Assembly: GCA_001910725.1 (NCBI GenBank)
Contig: MJGA01000076.1
Location: forward strand, 1-50,829
Reading direction: 5' to 3'
Origin: Phanerodontia chrysosporium
Taxonomy: Eukaryota; Basidiomycota; Agaricomycetes; Polyporales; Phanerochaetaceae
Length of the DNA: 50,829 bases
The notes below the pieces were generated by a model, which saw only the letters and a program-made list of their open reading frames with translations, had not been told where the DNA came from and did no database searches. Every line of letters starts with the position of its first letter. Position 1 is the stretch's first letter. The translations under genes were made by a program, and so were the position numbers. Below are positions 11,397 through 21,100 of this stretch, piece after piece.

Positions 11397-13055
11397 TCAG
11401 ATCGTACACGCGCATAGTGGGTTCTCGTGATCGTCGTCCTCACCCTCCCCATCATCGACAAGGGCACATGCATTTCGTTTCCATGTAAACGGGAGGCACC
11501 TCGGCAAATGCAAATTGAGCTCCTGGAGCAGTGGCAGCGCCTCTAGTATCGCAGGTACGAGGGCCCTCCAACGTGCAGGAATGCCCTGTTTGGGCGGCTT
11601 ATGAACCACCATGCGGCCCGGGTGGCGAATGTCGTCCAACGTTTTTACGGACACCGTCAGCCGGCGTATCCGCGACTTGAACACCATCGGGAGGGCTTCG
11701 CGCTGCAGGCCGACCCGGGAGTCAGCAAACGGCAACCACCGACGCAAGCTGGGACAAAGACGCACCAGGAGCGCGAGGACCTGCGCGGGGCGCTCGCCGT
11801 CGAACGGCCGCATGAGCCAGAACGTCGCCTCGAGCGTGCGCAGCGACGGGAAGCTGAGGACGCGCTCGAGGTGCGCCGCGCGGCACGCGGGGTCGACGTC
11901 GAGCACGAGATGCGCGGGCCACGTGTCGTGCAGGACGGCGAGCGTGTACCCGGGCTTGTCGACGGTGCCGCGCGCGGTCTCGAGCGTCGCGGCGCGGCAG
12001 CGCAGGCCGAGGGTCCAGAGCGTGACGGGCGCGCCGCGGAGCCTGTCGAGGCGCGCCCAGCGCCGGCGCGCGCAGTGCTGCGCGTCGCGGTTGTGCGCGC
12101 GCACCTCGCGCAGCGCGTCCCCGGCGCACGGGCCGTGCGCGACCATGTGTCGGTGCTCGAGGCTGGGGTTCGAGACGTGCACGCGGCGCGCGCCCGGGAA
12201 GGCGGCGATCAGCGCGCGGAGGAGGAACAGCTGCGCGGAGCACCAGGTGAGGTCCTCCACGTGCGGGAAGACGGGGTCCTCGGCGAGGATGGCGGGTCCG
12301 CCGTCTGGGTAGACGTGACAGCGCGCGGAGTGTGTGCGCAGCGTGTCCTAGGGTGCGCAGCGGGTTGAACACGACCGGTGCGGCGACCATGATCTCCGTC
12401 GTGACGCGCAGGCGCTCCAGCTCCGGGCCAAGCTGCTGTGCGAGGGCCATCAGCGCGGGCGAGTGCGCGCCGAGGTTGAGGATCTCGAGCTTGCGGAGGT
12501 GCGCCAGCGAGAGGATCCACTCGGCGAGGTAGTCGTCGACGTCGCCTCCGTGCATGTCGACCGCGAGGTCGCGGACGGCCGTGAAGGTGCGCGGGAGCCC
12601 GCGGAAGAGTGTGACGATGCGGTCGTCGAGGGCGGCGCTCGGGCACGCGAGGCGGCGCACCCACGCGCAGCGGGCGGGGTTGCGGAGGAGGTGGCGGCGG
12701 TACAGCGCGAAGCGCAGCTGGTACCGCCCGCGGACACGGACGAGCTGCACGTCGCGCAGGAGGACGGGGATGCCGTGGTCGTACAGCGCGCGGCACGTCG
12801 ACATCGTGCGGTACAGGTCGGGCAGCGCGAGGTGCTCCATCACCGCGGCGATGGCGTCGGAGTGCAGCGCGGCGCGGGGCTTCGGCGGGGCGGCCTGCGC
12901 GAGCACCGCGGTTTCCGTGAGCGTGCATGAGGAGTAGAGCCATGGCGGGACGTCACCTTTTTCAAGCTCAAGAACGACCTGCTCACTCTCCGGAGCACCC
13001 GCCGCGCCCCAGACGCCTCAGGGTCCGTGTTGTCCGGATCCTGCCCGACTGACAT
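11397..13055 (-). pseudogene. F-box-like LRR protein, copy 1, frame-disrupted
   Basis: The start ATG is at 13055 and a 23-codon first exon (13055-12987) joins, through a 92-nt intron with GTGAGC donor and GCGCAG acceptor, the main exon 12894-11397. The N-terminus carries a degenerate F-box (DAIAAVMEHLALPDLYRTMS, then CRALYDHGIPVLLRDV), followed by Leu-rich helices, as in the paralogues at 16454-17846 and 26530-28050. F-box proteins usually recruit substrates to SCF ubiquitin ligases, but no substrate can be inferred. Around 12320-12345, inside GCGCACACACTC, the reading frame must shift by one base: upstream it reads FNPLRTLGHAAHTLR, downstream CHVYPDGGPAILAEDP. The main exon length (1498 nt) is also not a multiple of three. 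No canonical intron repairs this. It is a pseudogene or carries a one-base sequence error. Confidence 0.68.
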
Positions 13056-13664
13056 GCTGCCTTTGCGCGCGTCCGCGCACGTATACGCGTCACAGAGTAG
13101 AAGGGTGTAGGGGAGCACGGTCAGGTGTGGTTTGTACGCGGTCAACAGTTCGAGAAGCAAGCCTCTCGTCGTATGTTTGCGACGATTTGGACGGCGACGG
13201 CGTTGATGCGCCCATATACCGGAGAGCGCCCGGTGACGCTGTACTGCCAGATTAGCCTCGCATACGAACGGATGCCACCGCGACGATGGCATGGGCATCT
13301 GTAGTCGTAGAGGTGAAGCTTGAGAAGCAATGTATCTGTCCGCGCCCAGAAAAGCCAGCACATACATCTGTGATGCTCTATCACAGACGCAGTCCATGGT
13401 GCTGCAGCTGGCGTGACAACAGTTTTATTCTTCCTTACTGTGACCACCCATGGACTAGATCTGTCCTTTTGCCCCCAGACTAGCTACGACCATGCCCTAG
13501 ATGTGCAGGCTCTGTAGCGAATATGCATGCCGTGGTGAGAGCCTCTTGGGACTGCCGTGTTCAACAGTCAGTTGCCATGCTGGCATCTATGGCATCGCGC
13601 AGGATGCTGATGGTTGAGCTGACATCGTCGTGAACATCCAGCATGATGTAGGTGGTCGGCTAGG
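13056..13664. other. intergenic, presumed 5' region of F-box-like copy 1
   Basis: No gene is visible. TTGATGCGCC lies at 13203-13212, about 150 bases upstream of the F-box-like start codon on the opposite strand. It belongs to the dispersed motif set described at 10514, 26281, 28700 and 41728. Confidence 0.4.
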
Positions 13665-13672
13665 TATATATA
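13665..13672 (+). promoter_or_regulatory. TATA box of small secreted-protein gene
   Basis: TATATATA lies about 130 bases upstream of the ATG at 13804. Between them is a clean intron, 13744-13789, with GTGAGT donor, TGCTAAT branch site and GTCAG acceptor. An in-frame TAA forms across the splice junction, so the intron would lie in the 5' untranslated region. Confidence 0.5.
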
Positions 13673-13803
13673 CGATGGCAAGCACAACGATGGCAATCCA
13701 GCTGCCTGGAGTAGCCACCTATAGCTCGTTCTTTGGATACAATGTGAGTGTACATCTGGGAGAATGTTGGCTATGTGCTAATGTGTCAGAAGTGCAGCAC
13801 ACA

Positions 13804-14143
13804 ATGCATCTCTGGACGATCATTCTTTCCCCCGTTGTTCTGCTCTTCCTCGGACCCTCTCAATATTCTACCCTTGCACGCGCTGCACCCGTGCAATCCA
13901 ACGCCGCGGTGCCACTGAATCGCATTGTGGCAAGGGGCGGTCCATTTCCCAGCCCCGGGTATCCATTTTTGTATTTTCCCCCAATATCCGGCATACACCT
14001 GACATGCTGACACTGTGATGACCTCTAGAAATACTGAACCTCTTGCGTCCCCTTTCGGCGGCAATCCTGACGAGGACTCAAACAACTCGATGTTCGGCAC
14101 GTTGTGGCAGCATGCCTCCCGGCGAAGCCATTCTGTTGACTAA
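13804..14143 (+). CDS. putative small secreted protein
   Basis: Two coding exons, 13804-13958 and 14029-14143, give 89 residues. The N-terminus MHLWTIILSPVVLLFLGPSQ is a typical signal peptide with a hydrophobic core, and cleavage is plausible after LARA. The mature part is short, rich in Pro, Gly, Ser and Asn, has no cysteine pairs, and ends SRRSHSVD. The 70-nt coding intron has GTATCC as donor, a TGCTGAC branch site and CTCTAG as acceptor. A second donor, GTATTT at 13971, would add four residues in the same frame. A 5'-UTR intron and a TATA box sit just upstream. I do not recognise a family. Small secreted proteins of this size include effectors and cell-wall peptides, but no function follows from the sequence. 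If the intron is not removed, a 68-residue version ends at 14010. Confidence 0.5.
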
Positions 14144-14533
14144 TTTACACATCTGATACCTGTTAGCTATGCATAGAGATAACAGATGCCGAGATAGATG
14201 CTGCCCTACTGCATGTACTGGTACTGGCGTGATCTACGGAGGCAACGCAGAACGGCATCCGATGGGCGCAGTCTCGACGTCGCATTCGCATTGAGTTTGC
14301 CCGACAACAAAGTGATCGCTGAGCACGCTGTGAGCGTGGGAGGGACATCACCAGAGTCCTGGGAGAGACACGGCCGCCGATGGAGAGAAACACACACCAG
14401 CTGTGACTCAACCCGCGCCTGCCGCGACAGCAGCAGGCGGAGCCCATCGAAGAGAAGCAGCGAAGCGCCCGGTCTTCTCGGAGTCTAGACCGCGTGAGCC
14501 TTGAGAAATCTCTCCATTGGCAGAGGCGAGCAC

Positions 14534-15742
14534 TCAGAAGATCGTGCAATCGTCCTTCTCCCGCCTGACCCGCGCCATCTCCTCCTCGTGCCGCCGCCGA
14601 GCCTCCGCGGCTTCCCGCGCCTGCCGCGCCTGCTCCTCGCGCACCTGCCGCACGCGCGCCTCCTCCTGCCGCCGCGCCTCCGCCTCGCGCTCGAGCGCAC
14701 GCTCGACCTCGCGCAGCCGCTCCGCCTCGCGCCTCCTCGCCTCCTCGCGTTCCACGCGCGCCCGCTCCTGCTCCACACGCGCCTGCTCCTCCTGCGCCTC
14801 CCGCTCGCGCTGTGCCTCGGCGAGCTCGCGCTGGCGCTGCTCCTCCTGCGCGCGCTCCGCCGCGTCTGCCGCCGCGCGCTGCTGGCGGAGCTCCTCTTCG
14901 TGCCGGGCCTCGGCCGCGCGCAGCTCCTGCGTCTTGAGCGCCGCGCTCGCCGCCGTTGCCTCCAGCGCCTTGTGCTCCTCGACGAGCTCGCGCTGGATCT
15001 GCAGCGTGAGCGGCGCCTTTTCGAGGAGCGTCGCCAGAATCGCCTGCGCGGATGCGATGGTGTTGTCGTGGCGCATGAGCCGCGCGCCCTTCGCGAGCAC
15101 TGGCTGGAACAGCAGCGGGTCCGTCGCGAGCTCGTGTTCGCGCGCCGCGCCCTTCTCGGGGGCCACCTCGGACCACATGTTCGTGACGACGACGACGTTC
15201 TGCAGCGTCCTGTCGCCGCAGAGCGAGCGGAACATGCCAAAGTTGCGCCGCGAGATCCCGCCGAGCTTGAAGTCGCTGATGCGGTGCATGTACACGACGC
15301 CGCTCAGCTTCTGCCCGCTGCGGTATCTGGGGGGATGGTCAGCTCGCGTACACCACTCGGGCAGAGCGCATGCGCACGCATCGGCGAGGAAGGACGCGAT
15401 AAGCTTCAGGATCTCCGTGTCCGTCTTGAGCGTGTCGTCGAACCCGGGCGTGTCGACGAGCGTGACCGTGCGGCCGCCGAGCGCGAACGCCTGCGCGGTC
15501 TGCACCGCGGGCGTGCAAGAGCGCAGGCCCGCGCCGACGGCGAGCTGCGACCCGCTGGCGAGGTTGGCGAACTGCACAGGGGGCGCCTGGTCAGCGATGG
15601 CCGCACGGGGACGCACAGAGGCGACGCACCGTCGATTTCCCAGACCCGGTCGCGCCCATCACGCTGCAGGGGACATCGTCAGCACCGGGACAGGACACGC
15701 ACAGTCGCGCGGGGCGCACGCTATGAGGACGTCGTCGGGCAT
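14534..15742 (-). CDS. AIG1-like P-loop GTPase with coiled-coil tail
   Basis: Exons 15742-15720, 15663-15630, 15571-15378 and 15326-14534 sum to 1044 nt and encode 347 residues. Introns are 56, 58 and 51 nt. The start MPDDVLIAVMGATGSGKST has an upstream in-frame stop, which fixes the ATG. Motifs in order: P-loop GATGSGKST (residues 10-18), LVDTPGFDD (G3, about 55-63), HRISDFKLGG (about 95), and VVVVTNMWSEV at the G4 position, where TNMW replaces the usual NKxD. From about residue 180 the chain is a Glu/Arg/Ala-rich coiled coil. The domain belongs to the septin/AIG1-like GTPases common in agaricomycetes. Related animal and plant AIG1/GIMAP proteins act in immunity, but the fungal role is unknown. 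It is the intact partner of the frameshifted copy at 6677-7869, in opposite orientation. Confidence 0.85.
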
Positions 15743-16453
15743 GGCTTGCAGTGTGGTCGTCGGGGTGCGGCCTCAAGTGAGCGTCGTGCGCGCAACACAC
15801 ATATAACGCGTGCCCCAGCATTCCGCACGCCGAAGAGCGGCGTGCTCCGCAGCACGCCGGCTCCAGCGCAGCCAGCGTTCGTGCGCGGGGCAGGCGGCAT
15901 GCTCCAGTCAGGATACCGCCGAGCTGCCGCTGTAGAGGGATGAACTTGGTCCTGTGCGGTGCCGTGCCTAGCGATGGCGCGGCGGGCGCGGCTGATCCCG
16001 ACATCTGATGCGCTCCGCCCGCCGCCTCCCTCTGCGTCCCCGCCGTGCGCACGCGGTGGTTGACGAGGGTGCTCGCGCGTCACGCGTCACGCGTCAGGCG
16101 CATGCGTGGAGTAACGCCTGGGCGCTTCTGAACGTGGGATCCGGGCAGCATCCGCACAGATGCCAGAGAATAAACACGTCCACGGCCACGTTTTGGCTCT
16201 TGTGAGCTGTGTCGTCCGCTGGCCTCACTGTGACTCGCTGAGCCTTTCGTTTCAAAGCAAGGAGATTCTTTGCGTGTCGCTGAGCAAGCTCTGTAGGACC
16301 AAATGCCACCATGCATGTGGTACCTTTCCATGCTCCCATACGGCGGACGAGCACCCTCAGACGTCTGAAGCAGGTGTGGCCTTTCAAAACTACCGGTGAA
16401 CCGCTAAAAATAATGATCTGCTGGTCTCGTAGATTCTGCTCCGCAGACTACGA
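15743..16453. other. divergent intergenic region
   Basis: It separates the GTPase gene (minus) from F-box-like copy 2 (plus) and presumably holds both promoters. The left half is GC-rich with chance open frames, and the right half is AT-richer near 16390-16453. No motif can be assigned with confidence. Confidence 0.45.
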
Positions 16454-17846
16454 ATGAAACTCAACTACGACGTGCTCGAAAGAGTCATGGAGTTCATGGG
16501 CCCTTGGGACATACTGCAGATGATGCAAACATGCCGGTACCTCCGCCAGGTCGGGATACCGATACTACTGCGCTTTGTACACATCGCCGGCCACCCGCAT
16601 ACGCTGGAACCCGAAATGTGCTTCGATCTCTACCGGTGGCACCTCTTCAGGGACATGTCGCGGTTCTCCTACGTCACGTACCTCATCGTGCCCTACGGGA
16701 TGGTCGACGACAAACCTCAGGTTACGTTCTACACATATCCATGGCGCTACCGCTTCACGAACTTCCTGCAGTACTTTACCCGCCTGCAGTACCTCGACCT
16801 CCGGATGGGCTGCGAGGACATCAACGCGGCCGTCTACAGCTGGATCCTCTCGCTCAAGGACCTCCGCGGGCTCAAGTTCCGCGAGATCGGGAGCTACGCC
16901 GTGCGCATCCTCGACGTGGTCGCGCACCTCAGCCCGCAGCTGGAGCGCCTGCACCTCGACCAGCCGCGCGCGCAGAACACGCGCGTGCTCGACCCGCTCC
17001 CGGCGCTGCAGGCGCAGCCGTGCGCGGACACGCTCACGGGCCTGCTCGTCGAGTCGCACGACACGCGCGCGGGGCCGCGCGTCCCCGCGGACGGCGCGCC
17101 CCTCCGCAGCGTGCACACCCTCGTCTGGCGCAGCGCCGCGCCCGCGCCCGCGCCGGCCGCGCGGCTCGTGCGCGCGTTTCCCGCCCTGCGCCGCCTCACG
17201 ATCGCGCTTGCAGCGCCGCAGGATGTGCCCCGAGCGCGTCGCGGGCGACCTGCGCACGCTCTGGGGCCTCGCGCTGCGCTGTGCCGTCGGCGCGGTCGAG
17301 ACCGCGCTCGGCGCCGAGTGCGGGGGCGCGACGGTGGGGCACCTCGTCGGCCTCATGCACGACGTCGCCCCGCGGGAGCTCGCGGTGACGCTCTGCGCGG
17401 ACCACGTCCGCGGGCTCGGGCGCGTGCTGGTGTTCTCGACGCTGCGCAGGCTCGATCTCACTGTGCGGACACAGTCCCCGCGCGATGTCCTGGAGGAGAT
17501 CGTGCGTGTCCTGCTGTGGATGTGTGGCGTGCATGCTCAATCGTTGCGTGCAGCGAGTGCTCTTCGAGGGCATTCGAGGTCTCGCCGCTGCGGCACCTCA
17601 GAATTGGCGTCACGCCGGAGAGCAATGCGTTGCCGTCCCGCTGTACGTTGGGTGGTCGCTCCTCCGAACTTGGTTCTGATCCATGTCGTCGCAGCGCTCC
17701 TTCGGACCGCGCACTCTGCGCGTGGACACCGAGTCATTCAGTTCATGCGAACGAAGATGCCCAATGTCGAAGAGATCACCATTGACCTCTCGCCCCAGTT
17801 CAAGGCCATCACGTGGATACGGAGAGAAAGCGACGCGCACTGTTGA
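16454..17846 (+). pseudogene. F-box-like LRR protein, copy 2, damaged
   Basis: Three exons match the intact paralogue at 26530-28050: 16454-17501, 17554-17642 and 17695-17846, with 52-nt introns at the same positions. The N-terminus MKLNYDVLERVMEFMGPWD is nearly identical to the paralogue, and the F-box-like segment and Leu-rich body continue to about residue 256. Exon 1 is 107 nt shorter than in the paralogue, with a frame-changing loss near 17215-17230 (after RRLTIAL, before RVAGDLRTLW). Exon 2 is one base longer (89 versus 88), with the extra base before the codons for EVSPLRHLRI. The 3' exon still encodes GHRVIQFMRTKMPNVEEITI. Because the DNA is GC-rich, frames stay open past the lesions, so a gene finder may call a normal gene. 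By homology the protein is scrambled after the first lesion. Confidence 0.75.
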
Positions 17847-18197
17847 TTGTACCTTCGCGTAATATTTGTATCTATATTTGTTAGTTCGTACTACCCAGAT
17901 GTCACGTTAACATGATCTCGAGCTCAATATCTCATCCACTCTGTCTCAGCTCATACTTTGCTCCCCTTGCATTCGAATACCTGAGGTCACGCTTCAATAT
18001 CGAACCCGCATTTGAAGTGGCGAATCCGAGGTGTTTGGCAGGAACTGGGCCATGAGTTCAGTGCCGTATGTGGCTGCGGTGGCCGATATCTCCCCAAATT
18101 TGGTCTGCCAGATTACGCATTTATGTCCCAAATCTGCACACATGTCAGGTGATCAAATCTCGAGCGTAGAGACCATGTACATACACAAGCGATTGCT
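17847..18197. other. convergent 3' intergenic region
   Basis: AT-richer sequence between two genes that end towards each other. It probably holds both 3' untranslated regions. No specific signal is claimed. Confidence 0.5.
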
Positions 18198-21100
18198 TTA
18201 CATGCCTAGCTGCGAGTCTGAGACATAGTGAGACCCTCCAGCACACCTGTATCCGCCTGCCTGCTTTATCCACCGATAGCCAACTGGACACACGCCCATC
18301 TGTCTGAGCTTCTGCTGCGCCACCTGCTCCTTCCGCTTCTCCTCCAGCTCCTTCTGTCTGCGCGCCTCCAGCTCCCTGGCCTTGCGTTCGCGCTCTGCAG
18401 CAGCTGCAAGGGCCCTGAGCCGCTGTTCCTCGAGCTTGCGTTTGATCTCGGCGTCCGCGGCGGCTTCGCGTGCGCGGCGCGCGAGATCCGCCTCGAGTGC
18501 CTTCTGCGCCTCTTCGGCGCGGCGTGCGTCCTCGACGGCCCTCTCGAGCGCGCGCAGCTCCTCCTCGCGACGCCGCGCAGCCTCGGCTGCGGCACGCTTG
18601 TCGGCTTCTAGCTGCTGCCAGACGGCGTCCGACACGCCGGGGTCGCGGCCAGTCTGCGCGGCCTCCAGCTGCGTCTTGGGCTCCGGCTCGGGCTCGGGCT
18701 CCGCCGCAGAGGTGGCCTGGGCTGTGGCTATCTTCGGTGCGTCAGCCTTGGGCGGGTCAAGGTGCTGAACAGGGAGGGTGTACTTGGGCTGGGCGGACGA
18801 GGGCAGGTTTGTCGCCCGCGCCTTGCGTTCTTTGAGCATGGTGGCGATGCAGGCGACGGCGTCCGGTCCCGAGAGCGGGAGCCGCGCACCCTTCTCGATG
18901 CTCGCGACGCGTTTGAAGGCTATACGGACCATCTGCTTCGCGAGGGTCTTCATATCGCGCGCGTTTCCCCACGAGTCCAACGCGGACAGCTCAGTGATGA
19001 GGTTTATCATCTGCTTGTATTCGTTTGAAAACTTGACCTCGAGTGCTGCGCAATCGATATCGTTCTTCATGAGGTCCTTCTTCAGGATCTCAAGGCAGTG
19101 CTCGGGCGACATGTTGTCGAAGTACACCTCCTCTGGGAAGCGGCTCGCTAGCCCTGGGTTGACCGCGAGCAGGGCGTTCATCTCCTTGTCGTACCCTGCG
19201 ATGATGACGATCAGCTTGCCGATGAAGGCCTCCTGCGTGAGAATCCCGACGAGCTCATCCATGGCCTCCTTCGCGAACGGACCCTCACTGAGACGATAGG
19301 CCTCATCGATGAACAGGACTTTGCCGAGAGCGCGCTGGAAAACCTCTTGAGTTTTTGGTCCAGTCTGCCCGACATATTGTCCAACGAGGTCGGACGCTGA
19401 GCACTCGATGACTTCGACGGATGAGAGGAAGCCCATGTCGTAGTAGACCTGGCCCATCTTGCGCGCGGTCGTAGTCTTGCCAGTCCCTGCTCATTATCTG
19501 AATTACACTCCAGTCCCACGTTTCGCAAGACTCACCGGGGGGTCCCTTGAAGACAAAGTTGGTGGGTATGAGATGGCGAGCCTCGCGTGGATCCTGCCCA
19601 CGCTGCTTTGTGACGCGGGCAATGTTCTGGTACTCCTGTAGCTTCTCCACGATCTTGTCGCATCCCACCACGTCTTCGAACAGCTTCGCCAGGTTCGTGT
19701 CGGAGTTTTCCGCGCGGTCGTACTTGGGGTCGAAATCAATGGGTTCGAAAACGACGTCAAGGCGACGCTGAGCAGATGGTAGCTTAGCCTGTCGCGCTTG
19801 ATAATTATTCTTAGCCTTCCCGAGCATGTTCTCGACTTCTCCGCCGTTGCCAAAGTTAGGTCTGTTGCGAGATCGGCTCAGAACGTCGATCGCCACGGTC
19901 TTTGCCTCCGGCGTGGCATCCAAGTCTTGGTCCCTGAGTTTGAGGTTCAGGATATCCAGGAGTTCAGAATCCGTGAAGTCTTCAAAGCGGAACGCATCTT
20001 CAATAGCGAATCGCCGTGAGAGACCTGGATTGACATTCTATCGAAGATACAGTAGTCAGCACGCCGGGATTCGGAAACAGGTATTGTCTTGCCTGAAACA
20101 TTTCTCGCATCTGGGGCTCGTAACCACACATGAGTACGCATCGGTCTTCTCCAGGAACACTTTGAACTTCCGCGACAATCGCGTCGATGACACCCGTGTT
20201 GTACAGGTCGTTCTGCTTCCCACCAGCTGCGCCACCACCGCCATAGAGCGAGTACGCCTACGCTATGCGTCAGAAACGGAAGAGATCTTCTGGAGATTAC
20301 TCACCTCGTCGATGACTAAGACCTTTCCCACCGTGGCCGCAAGGATAGCCTTGGTATTCTTCTCCGACTCCCCGAGGACACTCCCCTTGAAATCAGCAGG
20401 ATTCTTGAGAACAACTGCCAGTTTGATCAGATAACCTGTCATGTTACGAATGAGATGCCTGGAGTTACCTTCCCCGTTGCTCAAGAGCCCGAGATCGGCT
20501 AGGATCTGACCATACAACTTGGCGACTGTCGTTTTTCCTGTCCCTGGGTTGCCGAGGAACACACGGTTGAGCGACATCTGAATCGGCTGCTTCTCCTTGA
20601 GCTCGCGCTTGTAATTCTCGGCAATGAGGTCGAAGAGAGTCTGGATGGAACGTTTGACCTCGGAGAGCCCGGTAAGCCCGTGTAACTTCTTCCACGCAGC
20701 GCTCGTGAGAACGGCCTTCGATGGATCCGGACCGATGATGTCTTGCTTCTTCAACAGAAAGTCGTCTGGGATGGTACCCATCTTGCGCTCCTCTGCCAGA
20801 CGCGTTGCCTGCCGCTCCGAGATACCAGTGAACATGTTGTGCAGCGCCCTAGCATTGCCGAATCCTTCTTTGCCCCTTCCCCTGCCCAGACGCCGCACCG
20901 CCACGCGCATGTAGAGGCCATACATGCCGCCTTCCGCCTTCATCCGCCCTTTGTACTTCTTCTTGATGAGCTTGTCGAGCATGAGAAGTAGTTCGTCGTC
21001 CTTGTAGTCGCTGAACTGAAGCGAATACGGTACGCGGCTCGTCAGGCCGGGGTTATGCTCGAAGAACTTCTCCATCTGCTTGTTGTAGCCCGCGAGAATG

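Noticed and set aside
12895..12986. Starting F-box-like copy 1 inside the main exon without the 92-nt intron.
   Set aside because: The codon at 12906 is GTG. The next in-frame ATG would cut into the F-box, whereas the spliced upstream exon supplies a proper ATG.
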